Shown here: one piece after another, positions 1-11,541 of the stretch
Layout of the letters: the number at the start of each line of letters is the position of its first letter
Position numbering within the stretch: position 1 is the stretch's first letter
Origin: Halichoerus grypus
Lineage: Eukaryota > Chordata > Mammalia > Carnivora > Phocidae
Reading direction: 5' to 3'
DNA: 64,000 bases
NCBI RefSeq assembly: GCF_964656455.1
Contig: NC_135714.1
Span: forward strand, 58,305,850 to 58,369,849
Translations under genes and position numbers: made by a program
The notes under the pieces: generated by a model
Databases searched by the model: none
What the model saw: only the letters and a program-made list of their open reading frames with translations
What the model was told of the DNA's origin: nothing

Positions 1-286
1 AAATTGATACTACCATCTCTTTTTCATTCCTGTGGCCACCACTGTGGAATTTATGGGGTGAGAACCTGCTCCTTTCTTGGAAGGAACGTTGGACTCTGGA
101 GAGACAAAAGGATTCCCCCTCAAAATTATCTTCCTTCCAAATCATCTTTGTGGCTTCAAACTCATTTTTCCAGGATAGTCCAAGCAATATCCCTTGTGTT
201 ACAACCAAGTTAACAAGCAACAGTAACAGTAACTGTGGGAGTGAGGGCAAGGTGGTGGTACTCTTATATAAAAAGGGGGGTCTTTT
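1..286. other. intergenic sequence, no gene seen
   Basis: No exon-like or conserved coding segment was recognised. The right edge, about 270-286, is the left target-site duplication of the following SINE (AAAAAGGGGGGTCTTTT). Confidence 0.5.
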
Positions 287-495
287 GGGGCGCCTGGGTG
301 GCTCAGTCGTTAAGCGTCTGCCTTCGGCTCAGGTCATGATCCCAGGGTCCTGGGATTGAGCCCCGCATCGGGCTCGCTGCTCTGCGGGGAGCCTGCTTCT
401 CCCACTCCCCCTGCTTGTGTTCCCTCTCTCGCTGTGTCTCTCTCTGTCAAATAAATAAATAAAATCTTTAAAAAAAAAAAAATTCCTTTAAAAAA
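287..495 (+). repeat. carnivore tRNA-Lys SINE (SINEC type), full length
   Basis: The head GGGGCGCCTGGGTGGCTCAG with A/B-box-like tRNA segments is followed by a pyrimidine-rich body, AAATAAATAAATAAAATCTT and an A-rich tail. The flanks duplicate AAAAAGG(G/A)GGGTCTTTT on both sides, showing L1-style retroposition. The body (TGTGTTCCCTCTCTCGCTG) is typical of young arctoid copies and looks little diverged. Confidence 0.95.
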
Positions 496-513
496 AAAAA
501 GGAGGGGTCTTTT

Positions 514-1384
514 GTTAGATAGGAAGGAGGAAAGGTGAAGTGGTGGGAAGGCCCCCAAGCCCCCTCTCTGGGAGATGTGAATTTTAGCGTTGGTGGGATT
601 TAGGCAGCATACATGATGCCAGCCTTCAACCATCCCAACCAGGTAGGTAGAATTAATTACCTAGAATACTCAGAATGGGGAAGGAAAAAAGTGAGAGGAC
701 AGCAGCAATAAATTGAAAGGGGAATGTTGGAAAATATGTAAGGACAAAATTATTGACTTTGGAATTGGTTATTTACTGGGGGTAAGGGAAGGTGGTTAAA
801 AATAATTCTGTTTCTAACTGACATGTTGGGTAGATTCTAAAGTCATCAAAGGAGAAACAGTATGTTTGGGGAAGAAATAATGAGATCAGATTCAGATAAT
901 TGTACTTAGGTTATTGGCTGTCAGTTACCCAAAAAGCTACAGAAAAACGGAATGCTGCATTTATTATGATGTTACACAGACTTGTGATATCTCAAAATGT
1001 TAAGGCAGGGAAGTTATAGCATTTCAGGGTCTTGGCTAGAGAATTTTAAGGTGGGTTTTGCAAGGAAGAGGGTGGTAGGGATCCATGGGCACACCGAGGC
1101 AAAAGTCTTGAAGCGAGTCTTGATAAATAAGCTGTCTACTTGGCTCACAGTCTTAGCTTTCAGGAAAGAGTATTTCCTGGATCAAGAAGCTAAGTTGTTT
1201 TGCTTGGCGCCAGCATTATTTAACATAGGGATGCAGTAAGTATGTGCAGTCCCACCATCATTTAATTCAGGGACAGGGAGTTCTCAAAATCTTCATGGGA
1301 CATTCAAACAGACAAGTCCAATAGGCTGTCTAGAAACTGGGGGTGGAAATGGAAATAATGAATGGCTGTGAGTCATCTGAATCA
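514..1384. other. unique-looking intergenic sequence
   Basis: No gene, RNA gene or clearly assignable repeat was recognised. The open frame at 997-1239 shows no protein family resemblance and no splice context. Confidence 0.4.
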
Positions 1385-1395
1385 AACATACTTTC

Positions 1396-1593
1396 ATTTT
1401 TTTTTCAAGATTTTATTTATTTATTTGTCAGAGAGAGAGAAAGCGTGCACAAACGGGGGAATGGCAGGCAGAGGGAGAAGCAGGCTCCCTCCTGAACAAG
1501 GAGCCCGATGTGGAACTTGATCCCAGAAGCCTGGAATCATGACCTGAGCCAAATGTAGATGCCTAACCAACTAAGCCACCCAGGTGTCCCATT
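1396..1593 (-). repeat. carnivore tRNA-Lys SINE, antisense
   Basis: The reverse-complement SINE runs from the T-rich tail (TTTTTTTCAAGATTTTATTT) to CCACCCAGGTGTCCC. The duplication AACATACTTTC flanks it at 1385-1395 and 1595-1605. Several substitutions in the body suggest an older insertion than the copy at 287. Confidence 0.92.
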
Positions 1594-1605
1594 GAACATA
1601 CTTTC

Positions 1606-2339
1606 TGATACAAAGCAGGAACTCAATAAAATATCACATAAAACTTCCTTCAAGGATGTTCTCTATCCAGTTTCACTCAAGATGATAAAACTTATAAATG
1701 CTCCCAAAATGTTAGTGACTTGCCATCCAAAACCAAGAGGGAAAGAGAAAGTCAACATCTCTTTCTTCTACTTTCTTTATTCTCTTTAGGATCTGTCAAG
1801 CTAAGAAATTACACTGCACTTTTGTTTTTTTTTGTGGCCTCCAGCAAAGACTGAGAAAGAGAAGAGTGTCTAAATCATTGCTAGATTTTTTTTTTTAGTG
1901 TTTTTAAAGTTCAAAGAATTCCTGAGTCTGACTAGTTAAGAAAAATCAACCAAACCAAGGCTGGGAATATTTTTTAAAAGGTGGGAGGTGGGGCAGATAT
2001 ATGTATCGCCTACATCCCCATCAGGGTCCTGTTCTTAAACTTTAGCCACTGCTTTGTTATGAGAGCAAGTGAGTGTGTAAAACATGCCCTGTAAATATTT
2101 CCTCTAGGAAAATTACAGCTTTATGGTCATACCTAGAACATAAGCAACAAATGAGCTTCCATATTACCCCTGATCTGTTAATTCTTCTCCTGAGAGGAAA
2201 CCATCATTAAGCCTTCAGAAGAACTAAAATGGGGAAAGCCAGGTAGCAGAAAATGGCCTTGACAATTTCTTTCTCCACCTGCCCAGTGCTTTGACTTGTT
2301 CTGAAGGATGACCAAGTGTACTGAGTGCCTTTACTTAAT
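1606..2339. other. intergenic sequence, no gene seen
   Basis: AT-rich sequence with short T runs near 1825 and 1888. No coding or RNA feature was recognised. Confidence 0.4.
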
Positions 2340-2720
2340 GCAGTGCACAAATGTCTGTTAGGCACTTGCACTAAGCCAGGCATTGTTAAGGTGCTAGGAT
2401 TCAGCAATGGGTACATGGGAGTCTCCACTCTCACGGAGCTTAACTTTCTAGTCATGGACACAAGTAAAGCATAGAAATAAATGAATATATTTACATGAAA
2501 ATATATGTCAGGGGGTTATCAGGGCTGTGAAAAAAATATGGTATATGAGTGGATTGAGATTAACAGGGGAATGGCATTTCAAATGAGGAGAAGGGAGGCC
2601 TCCTGGATAGTGCCACATTTGAGCTGACACTTGAAGGAGGTGAGGGATTGAGCTAGGCGTATACCTGTGGGGAGAGCAGCAAGTGCAAGGGCCCTTCTGC
2701 CATTCTGTGTGCATGAATGA
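2340..2720 (-). repeat. L2 LINE fragment (3' part)
   Basis: The + strand reads as the complement of the L2 3' end: a diverged 'TGTGCCAGGCACTG...GCTAGGATTCAGCAATG' segment, then 'CACGGAGCTTAACTTTCTAG', then 'ACACTTGAAGGAGGTGAGGGA' and 'AGCAAGTGCAAGGGCCC'. This order matches the antisense L2 3' region. The copy is old and heavily diverged. Confidence 0.7.
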
Positions 2721-4557
2721 CCTGGTAACACAACCTGCTCTCATTTCCACCTGTGCAGTAGAATCTGGTAGCAGTACTGTTGGACTAGCCAGGGACTGGT
2801 AGAGAGGGCAGCAACACAGATGGAAACCTGGGTGGAATTAAAAAGGGAAAAGGGAAGAGATTTTGAATTTATATAAGTATGTATATCCATGCATGCTCAT
2901 TTGCAAACATCATGTACACTGAGAAACTGCTGTTTCTCCCACTCACCTCAGTGCTGGGAGCTCTCTGTGCCAGCCCAGATTTCAGACTTTGAGACTTGAA
3001 CATGTTCTCTGGGCTCTGGCCATGTCACTGGCTGCAGCCTCCTCATAGATGCCTATTCTCCACATTTTTTTTTCTTTCCATTGCTCCAACCTTGATGCAA
3101 AGAGTCTCGCTCTCTTCCCATGGACCAGCTCTGCGGCTCCAAGGCTTCCTTCACATCCAAACGTTTAAGGATAGTGAGGATTTAATGAATGCAAAGCTTC
3201 TGACTCCAAGATTACCACTGGGAAAGTTTAGGTTATCGACAGTGTCCTTTCTCACCATTCCCCTTACCATCCCCCAACAAAAAAAAAAAAAAGAAGAAGA
3301 AGAAGAAGAAGATGAGCTCAACATGTCTTCTTCAACAATGAGGGAAACTGGTTCCTATTTGTGGAAAAAAAAAACAACTACAAAGTACAAATCTTCAATA
3401 ATGAGAAACATAACTCTCTGTGGTGTTATCCAAGGTCAAGCTAAAGCTTTCTATTCGAATTAGAAATTAGAAACTTAGAACCTCAGTAAATATTGATTGA
3501 ACTGAAATGGAAACACCTTATTTAGAAAATTTGTGACAGATTTATTGTTCTTTGTGTTGAAATCATCCTTGGCAGATGACATTTTTAGTAAGTATTCCCA
3601 ATAAAAACAGTTTCTTTAGGGATGATTTTGTTAATGAGATTCACTTTAATAATACAATGTCTTCATTCTTCTCCTGATAGCTCAGTGCAGACATAATCAT
3701 TGATTGCCTAAGGAAAGCTTTACTGCAATGACTTTCTAATTTATTTTTATTTTTTTAGAGCTTAATGAAATCTAAAAGATCTCTATGAGAGATGCTTATT
3801 TTACATTCTGGAATATGAGGCCCTGAGAAATCATATTCTGAGGTTGGGATTTTTTTCCCATGACAACATTCTGCTTTTCACAGTTTCCCACTATTGGTTC
3901 ATATTGCGGAAGCATCTTCCCTTTTCTCAAGCAGCAAGAATACAGATAAAATACAATGCAAGAAAACCTGGGATCCTGTAACAGGTAGGTTCTTACTGGA
4001 CCTGTGTGTCATAATTTAGCAAAAGTGACAAATAGCCCAGCCCTTAGGTGTGTCTTGGTCACAAATATATATATATAAAGTGTATTCACTTTTATATGCA
4101 AAATTCAATGGATGATTATCTAAATCTTCACCTCTCCTTCTCTCTCACTCTCTTTTTAAATAAAATAGAAGTTTTGATACCTCAGATGGAAAGAGACTTA
4201 TGGCTACTGGGGGACATTGAGCAGTGTGGCAGGCATTACAGAGTAAGTTTTTTCTTAATCAAGGATAGTGTCCTAATATCTTTGAAGCACAATGATTACT
4301 CCACCCCAAATCTATAGTGGAAAATAATTTTCGCTAAAATAAAAGCAAACAAAAGTGTTTGCATAGTAGCCACACTAACCAAAATCAAGAGACAACTCCA
4401 TTGATCTCTGCCTGTGCACGGTTTGCGTAGGTCTCCTTGGGCAGTATTCTTGTCTCTTCTTTTTTTTTCATTTCGTGTTAAACAATCTGGAGGAACTGTT
4501 CTATTTCCCTTGATGTTGTTATTTCTTGATATTAAAGAGGAGGAAGAAATTTTCCTC
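2721..4557. other. intergenic sequence with simple repeats
   Basis: No gene was recognised. The stretch contains an A-run grading into a GAA run at about 3281-3312, a short A-run near 3366 and a TA run at about 4062-4078. The open frame at 2996-3463 reads through the A/GAA run, which explains its lysine and glutamate block, so it is not treated as a gene. Confidence 0.45.
3281..3312 (+). repeat. A-run / (GAA)n microsatellite
   Basis: Thirteen or so A residues are followed by about seven consecutive AGA/GAA units. This is a low-complexity purine tract and may be the relic of a poly-A tail. Confidence 0.85.
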
Positions 4558-5069
4558 TGTCCAAAGTTCTTCTAGCTAGGCTAAGAATAAGATTTACATG
4601 AGACAGAGTAACAGGAGAAAAAAACCAAAGTCATATTACATGCTCACAGAGGCCCAGTAATGAAATTGAAACCTAAAGACATGACCAAGGCAGGCAGTTT
4701 TTAGACTTTTTATACAAAGAGACAGTAAATCTGTGAGGAATTGACCTATCCAAAGAAAACTTAACTTTGGGAGCTTCAATAAGTAAGCAATTCTCAGCAG
4801 AATTTGGGCTAATGTCATAGATTAGTCAAAAAGTAACACGTTTTGTTTATATAGCCTTCTTAGCTCTAAATTTCCTATCGCTGGTGATAAGTATATCTCT
4901 CTCCCTCTTGGTACAGGGAGGATCCGTTACATGGCAGATTTATTTCCTACTTTCAGGGAGACAGGTTCTGAGTGCCCTTCTTGCTTGCCTAGGCTCTCTT
5001 AAGTAGCTTTCATTAAAATAATCATTTTGCCTAAGTGGCAGATTTTGGGTGGCCTGCTCTTGGCCCCTA
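4558..5069. repeat. possible solo LTR (ERVL-like), orientation unresolved
   Basis: This segment of about 510 bp begins TGTCC and ends CCTACA, the TG...CA ends expected of an LTR. Internal phrases such as 'ACATGAGACAGAGTAACAGGAG' (4596-4617), 'ATCGCTGGTGATAAG' and 'TGGCCTGCTCTTGGCCCC' look to me like a known mammalian ERVL-type LTR, but this is from memory. No clear target-site duplication was found and no internal viral gene is present. It could instead be another dispersed repeat. Confidence 0.35.
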
Positions 5070-5179
5070 CAATCTCTTTCTCCTTATCATTCTTTTTTTC
5101 CCTTATATTTTAGTCATCCCGATGAAGGACAATGGAAGAAAAAATGAACCAAAAAATTCCCCACACATTCTTTTCAAGA

Positions 5180-5970
5180 GGGTACCATGTGTCAGACTAC
5201 TCTAGGCCCCTCAAATATCAGTGACTTCTGCTCATCTTGAACTTACATGGGATTGGGAAGGAGCAGAACAATAGACAATGAATAAGTGAGCACAATAATT
5301 ATTTCACATTGAGAGGATTAATTTAGTTTGGATATTCTGAATAGGCCTCAGTTAGATGGAGATGACTTGAGCCATGCACAACTCCGGGGACAGAGTTTTC
5401 CAAGCAGAGTGCAAGACCCTAAAATAGTACTGAACTTGGCCTGTTTGAGGATCAAAAAAAGGTACGGGCAGCTGGGGCAGAGTGAGTACCTCCTGAGAGG
5501 CAGAGATGGGCCTCTGAGGAGCCATGATAAAGAGTCAGTATTTTATTTTAGGTACAGTGGGAGGTCATTGAAAATTTCTAAGCAGAGCAGTAATTTGATT
5601 GGATTTGTTTTCTAAGTGATCACCCCAACTGTTGTATCCAGGTAAGAGATGTCTGAACCCAGGTAGTAGCCGTGAAGATGGAGAAATGCAGACGGGTTTT
5701 GAGATGCATTCTGAATATAAAAAGTATCTTATTGATGGATTAAATAGCAATGTGGCAGGAAAAGAAAGAAATCAAGGATAAATTCTTGGCTTTTGACTTG
5801 AGCAACTAGGTGGATAATGGTACCCTTCATCAAACTGAGGAAGCCTTATGAACGAGCTAGTTTGTGGAGGGAATATCAGGAGCACTGTTCTGGCCATAGG
5901 ATCCTGGGGAAATTTTACTTTTTTATTTGCATGATTGATGGATTGATCAGATGGAAGCACTGGACAGGAA
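5180..5970 (-). repeat. L2 LINE fragment, long
   Basis: The + strand carries the antisense L2 pattern in order: 'CCATGTGTCAGACTACTCTAGG', 'CAGAGTTTTCCAAGCAGAGTGC', 'AATTTCTAAGCAGAGCAGTAAT', 'GGTAGTAGCCGTGAAGATGGAG' and 'TTGACTTGAGCAACTAGGTGG'. These correspond to the 3' UTR and the last part of ORF2. No intact reading frame remains. Confidence 0.7.
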
Positions 5971-6539
5971 GGAGACATGTGTGAAGACCGGAGGTGGATA
6001 CAGAAGCATGGAGGAGAGGGTGCTTCCTGGGTGGTGGTGGTTGTTGATGGCCACACTTGGCAATCCAGCCTTGGCTCTGCCAGTGCTCCTGAGAAGCTCA
6101 CTCCCTCCTCCTCTCTCATGCCTTCTCCGGACCATCTTTCTGGGGGGCTGAGATGAGGCACTTCCCAGAAAAAAGAAAATAGCAATCAACTATACACTCT
6201 TTGTTTTGCAATCCTCATTTGTCATTGAAACTCTACCACACTTCTCTTCATTTATTTTTCATTCTAGTTTTCACATTAAGGCTCCCTAACCTGTGAACTT
6301 TCGGAACAAGGAAAAGAAAACACAGAGTCTTATTGAACAATGGTTCAACATTCACCTCTTTGATATTTATATTTTGATAAATATGAGTAATCCAAATGAT
6401 TCATTTAAAAGAATATTTCTTAAACCATAAAGTAACACTGAGAACAGATCTTATCAATGATTCATTGTGTCACACATTCAGTTGCCAACTGAATTTTAGT
6501 TTTCAGAGGAATGTTATTTAGAGTTACTATATAACATTT
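5971..6539. other. intergenic sequence, no gene seen
   Basis: No coding or RNA feature was recognised. Overlapping open frames on both strands at 5772-6189 are short and overlap the end of the L2 copy. Confidence 0.4.
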
Positions 6540-6900
6540 ATGTCAATGACTATTATATTTTTTAACCTTTTATTTTGAATAGAATAATAGGAATTGCAAA
6601 GATAGTACAGAGGGGTCCACTGTACCCTTCACTTAGTAGCAACTATCATTTAAAAAATTCTAATATATTTGCCTTTAATTAATTTTAAAAGGCAAAAATT
6701 CTGTTACAAGTAATCAGATCTTTGGTGAAAAAAAATATATATATTTGCATTTTTGTTGCATATATATCCAGAATGGAATTAGTGGGTCACAAGTATGCAT
6801 ACATTAATTGTTGAGTTTTTAGTTATAAAGTTAATACATGTTCATTGTATAACATTTTAAGAATAAAATAGCAAAAGAAAAGAAAAGAAAAAACATTTAA
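6540..6900 (-). repeat. probable old L1 3' remnant
   Basis: 'TAGTACAGAGGGGTCCACTGTACCC' and 'ATATATCCAGAATGGAATTAGTGGGTCAC' resemble old L1 sequence read in antisense. An A-rich, AAAG-repeated stretch follows at about 6868-6895. Assignment is by resemblance only. Confidence 0.35.
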
Positions 6901-6959
6901 ACTACCTATGACACAAAACTGAGACATAAGTAATATTAAAAAAATTTTATACATAAAAA

Positions 6960-7440
6960 TTTATGTTTTCCTGTGTGGGTGAAGGAAGAGTGTTCCCAGA
7001 AGAGGGACAAGCCTGCATAGAAGTCAAATGCAACAGAGAACGTGTCACTTTTAAGAGCTGAGGGAAATCCAGTGTGGCTGGGTCTTAGAGTATAAGCAGG
7101 CAGTGTGGAGAGGACTATAGAGAATGCAGTAGGGGCTCATTAATGGAGGGCCTTGTAACTGCCACATTATTTTTGGTCTTTATCCTAACAGCAATTGAAA
7201 AGCCATCCTAGAATTTTTAAGGTGAGAAATAGCATGATTAGTTTTGTGCTTTAGAAAGATCATTTCTGCCTGCAATAAGAAGAGTGGATTAAATGGAATA
7301 AGACTTAGGCAAGAAACAAGATTTTCTAGTAATCCAGGCCAGGGAATCCAGGCAAGCCTGTGGACTGGTGAGATGTCAGTGGAGGAGAAGTCTTAGGTAC
7401 TGAGAGGATGTGGAGGGGTGAGAGATTAGGCTGGGCTAAG
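6960..7440 (-). repeat. L2 LINE fragment
   Basis: Antisense L2 phrases are visible: 'GAGTGTTCCCAGAAGAGGGACAAG', 'GGAGGGCCTTGTAACTGCC', 'TTTGGTCTTTATCCTAACAGC' and 'TAGAAAGATCATTTCTG'. Together they follow the L2 3' region in order. Confidence 0.65.
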
Positions 7441-7569
7441 CCTGCTGGATCCTGCTATCAACAGCATGTTTGTTATTTCCTTCTTAACTTGTTATTCTCT
7501 TTTGCTCAACTTTATAAACATATGCTGTGCAAAACATCTTACTGAGCTATCACATGGAGGAACACAGAT

Positions 7570-7725
7570 GAAAGACATGGCTTTCTCTTCTTTAGGAGCA
7601 GACAGTTTGATGGCAGGGTCAAAGACCATCATACTTACCTCCATATTCCTGGCACCTAGTACATAGAAGTTGCTCAAAACATATTTGCTTAATAAACATG
7701 AGTGTTGCAATGAATACAGGCATGT
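7570..7725 (+). repeat. L2 LINE 3' end, sense
   Basis: 'CTCCATATTCCTGGCACCTAGTACATAGAAGTTGCTCAA' followed by 'AATAAACATGAGTGTTGCAATGAAT' is the classic L2 3' terminus. It lies next to the oppositely oriented L2 copy at 6960, so the two are separate insertions. Confidence 0.75.
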
Positions 7726-9199
7726 ATCCAAGTAACTTTAATGCAGAGCACTGTGACTCAATGCCATGGCAGAAACATAAATATTGTTGACAATATTTGT
7801 GGGAAACACTCATATCTGAACACAGACATAGCACACAATTAATCCACTTGATAATAAATAAATAAAATTATAGATTGACATGAAGTGAAACTCTAAGATA
7901 ACTTTGAGGTCACCTAAGACAAATCCTGGTTTCAAAGCTGACTACCATGTATTGCATATGATGTGGGGACTTAATCTATATCATTTTTATAAGCAAAATG
8001 CATTTTAATCCACCATTTGGGGCTTAGTTTTTTACTTTCATCTGCTAGAAATTTCATATTTATATGTTAAATTTGAAAAACTGCTATTTGGCAAACCTCT
8101 TTGTGAAATGTTTGATTTCATGTCTGAATATTGAATGATTCCGTGGGAATTAAAGACATTCCTACAATATAAGCATTTTGTGTGTATTTGGTACCGAAAT
8201 ACAAGAGTGTCTGTGGGGTGACTTCACTGAACAATCAACAGAAACTTAACACTTAAAACCAACAGCACAACAATATGATTGTGCGTGATGGCTCCTTGAA
8301 AGGTTATATTTACAAGCTGGTATACCTCATTTTTATAAAAGGCCATGTCTCTTAAATTATGGACTTCTGTAAAAAAAAAAAAAAAGAAGGTGTTGAGGTG
8401 ATTTCAGATAATCCAATTAGGGTTAAAATTTCATTGACATAATTTCAGAGATCCAATTAGGAATATAATTTCCCTTTAAAAGAAAAATTCTTAGGCAAGA
8501 AGGGTAATTTAACAGGTATTTCTTTATTTTAGATTCGGAATCATATTGAGGCAATGTGTTTGTAGGAAAAGAATGAATGAAAGTCACTGTACACTTACCC
8601 TGTGCCAACCAGCATCATGGTCTTTGGATGTCTCTGCTTCTGTTTTCTCATCTGTTAAATGAGGGAGTGGGGTTAGATTGGGTGTCTACAATCATACAGA
8701 TCTAAATTTTCCTTATTATAATAAATATTTTATACTATTTCCCACTATCCAAAAATGCAGAAGCAATATAATCTCTTTGCACACATAATTTAGTGGAATT
8801 CAATATAATATCCTATCCATACTCTAAGGCAGAAATAAAGAGAAATCAATTTATAATTAAATAATGTGTTTTATATGATGTTCTGGCATAGATACACTAG
8901 AAGACGTAATGAAGCAGACAGAAGCTTTGACCTACTTAAAATGAGTAAGTTCACATTTGAGACGAGTAGTTCAGAAACCACTCCGTACAAGAAGTACACA
9001 GAGATGAAAGCCCAGGCGTCTGGGTGTGGACACTAGAATAAAAAAACAGTGTTAGGATAAGTAATAACAGAACAGGCTGATTTGTAGGTAATAAAAGAAG
9101 ACAGGGAATGGAGAAAATAAGACAGTAGGACACTTCTTTGACAGTTTTATTTGCTGTGGCTTTGTAAAATGTTTATTTAAGCTTGATGGCTTCACCACT
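7726..9199. other. intergenic sequence with one MIR-like patch
   Basis: No gene was recognised. A MIR-like segment, 'TCTCTGCTTCTGTTTTCTCATCTGTTAAATGAGGGAGTGGGG', lies at about 8628-8670 (+). An A-run is at 8370-8385. The rest is AT-rich and unassigned. Confidence 0.4.
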
Positions 9200-10410
9200 T
9201 AATTCGTAAACAGAAAAGTGTTGGCAGAATGAGCAAATTGGTAATTCAAATACCATGGGGAGGTAAAGGGAATAGAGTGTGCTAAGGGGCTGCTGTTTTT
9301 TAGGGCAGTTAGGAGACTTCTGTCAAGTGTTTGCATTTGCAAAGAGAACCGAAGGAAACAAGGAAGATCACGTAAGGCAGAGGAGGATCCTGAGGGAGTG
9401 TGCTTAAAATGTGGACTTGTCTGTAAGAAGCCCAGCCTGAGAAGGTTGCAGCAGAACCCGTAGGGCCAAGTGCAGAAGTGGCAGAGGGTGAGGTCAGAGA
9501 GGTGCCACAGGAAGAGATCATACAGGGACTTAAAAGCCACTACAAGAACTTCTGACTATTATTTTACAGGGGGAACCACTGGAGCTATTGTGCTGAGAAG
9601 TAACATGATAAGACTTGTATTTTAACAAAGGCCTTTCTTTCTTTCACTCAGTCACAATGAATATGTTCCAACTGAAAATAGAGTGTAGAGTTGTAAGAGA
9701 AGTAGGTAGACCAACTAGAATGAATAGGAGGCTATGTAAATACTTCAGGCGAGAGATGACAGTGGCCTGGATTTTAGTGGTAGTGAAGAGGAGCTAAGAA
9801 GTGGCTGAATTATAGATACATGCTTGAGCAGTTTGAAGAATGGACTAGATATCTACTGAAGGGGGAAGACTTAAGGAGCAGCAGGCTATGTGTAGGAGGG
9901 AAAGCAGGAGTTTAATTTTGGGAATGCCACATTTGAGATGCATTTTAGGCATTCAAATGGTGAGTGCAAAGAAGCAATTAGATACAGGAGTATGGAATTG
10001 AGAAAGAAGTCTGGTCTGGGAGATATAAATTTTGGATTTATCACTGTAAAGATGGTATCTAAAGCAATGAAACCCCATGAGATTATTAAGGCAATGAATG
10101 CAGAGAGAAAAAAGAAGTCAAAAGCTAGAGTCCTGAAGTTAATGAAGTGGATCTATCCATGGACATTGAGAAGGATAGCACAGAAGTAGAAAGGGGATTG
10201 AAAAAGTGGAATCTTGGAAATCAAATGAAGAAACATGCTTTCAGATGACCTGTGTTCAGGGTTTCTGGTTGATTAAGGCAAGGACTGATTTGGCAAAATG
10301 GGATTAGTAACAGGTCTTTGGTGTCTTTGGCAAAAAATTTAAATAGAATAGTGAAGATGAAAGTCTTAATTGAGCCCAAAAGAGAAACAAAAGTTAACAC
10401 AGCCAAGTGT
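9200..10410 (-). repeat. L2 LINE fragment reaching into the ORF2 reverse-transcriptase region
   Basis: This is one of the longest L2 relics here. The + strand shows antisense 3' phrases ('GGTGAGGTCAGAGAGGTGCC', 'CTGAGAAGTAACATGATAAG') and then antisense ORF2 phrases ('TTGAGATGCATTTTAGGCATTC', 'TCTGGGAGATATAAATTTTGG', 'AAGATGGTATCTAAAGCAATGA'). The last lie in the antisense of the YADD-containing reverse-transcriptase segment. The copy is heavily mutated and cannot encode an enzyme. Confidence 0.7.
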
Positions 10411-10539
10411 AGATCCTCTTTCGAAGTAATGTGCTGTTAGGTGGTACGAGAGGAGTAGAGTAGTATCCAGAGGAGGAAGAGAGGACAGATGAGTTTTTGT
10501 TTGATATATAATTTTTAAGATGTGAGATTACAGAATTTA

Positions 10540-10790
10540 TAGATGGGAATAATCTCCTAGAACAGTGTTGCTCAATAAAACTCTCACTAGACAGAAATGT
10601 TTTATCATCTGACTCTGTGCTGTCCTATATGGTAACCACTCATCACAAGTAGCTATTGAGCACTTGAAATGTGGCTAGTATGACTGAGGAATTGAGTTTC
10701 AAATTTTATTTAACTGTAGTTAATTTAAATTTCAATAGTCACCCGTGCTGGTGCTGAATTGGACAGCATAGCTCTAGAGAGGAAAGTTGG
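10540..10790. repeat. MER-type DNA-transposon fossil
   Basis: 'GCTGTCCTATATGGTAACCACTCATCACAAGTAGC', 'TATTGAGCACTTGAAATGTGGCTAGT' and an inverted end 'GGACAGCATAGCTCTAGAG' match a common mammalian non-autonomous DNA-transposon type. The two ends are roughly inverted (GAACAGTGTTGCTCAATA against TTGGACAGCATAGCTCTAG). The family name is not assigned. Confidence 0.55.
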
Positions 10791-11460
10791 CCAATAGAAG
10801 ACAGGTCAGTTGCTGCAGGGATGACCTTCAGTAGCTGAAAGTGGAAGGGATCTCAAACATAGGTAGCGCAGTTGGCCTTGATAGGGACACAGGCAGTTGA
10901 TTCATTGTAATGGAAGGTAAGGCATGTGGATTCAGATACAGGCACATGGGTAGATGTGGTGGTGGTGGCTTATGGAATTGCTCTTCTGATCGCTTACCTG
11001 TGTTCAGTGAAAGAAGTGAGGTCACTAGAAGTGAGGTCACTGCATAAGAAGATGTGGAAGCAATGTTGGAATAATAGAGAAATAAGGCAGGGAATAGTGA
11101 CACCTAGCTTACCTAAGGGCCTCTTGAAATTAGCAGTCATGGATTTAAAGAGACATCAGTGGGCGTGGTTTTCTGTTTTTCTCCATCCATAGCCAGGGGG
11201 CCCTTCCTCCTCTGGATACTACTCTACTCTTCTAGTACCGTATTCAGGGTGCGGTTGCTTACTACCTGGAGTTAACACTTTGCCAGAAAATTTAATCAAG
11301 GGAAAAGGGGCAAGAGAGAGATTAAAACGATACACTGTAGAATCCAAGCTAGGTAAGGAGCAAAGTGAGAACATGAGGTAGTAGAGGACAGTGAAAAAGT
11401 GCAAGACCAAGGAATTGCAGAATATTTTAAGCATATTAAATATATCACTCAACATGGAGC
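10791..11460 (-). repeat. possible continuation of the L2 copy
   Basis: Purine-rich phrases such as 'AGCGCAGTTGGCCTTGATAGGG' and the GGTGG repeats look like further antisense L2, interrupted by the transposon at 10540. Resemblance is weak and the right limit is uncertain. Confidence 0.3.
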
Positions 11461-11506
11461 TACTGAAGATGAAATCCTAGGTGTTTTATCCTGTCATCAA
11501 AGGTCC

Positions 11507-11541
<35 letters not shown>

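Noticed and set aside
287..340. Possible tRNA gene (box A and box B-like motifs)
   Set aside because: The motifs belong to the SINE head, which recurs about twenty times in the window. There is no cloverleaf-complete tRNA.
2996..3463. 155-residue open frame
   Set aside because: It crosses an A-run and GAA microsatellite that creates a Lys/Glu block. The rest shows no family resemblance.
9200..10410. A functional LINE reverse transcriptase
   Set aside because: The L2 ORF2 remnant is full of stops and shifts. No frame spans the catalytic motifs.
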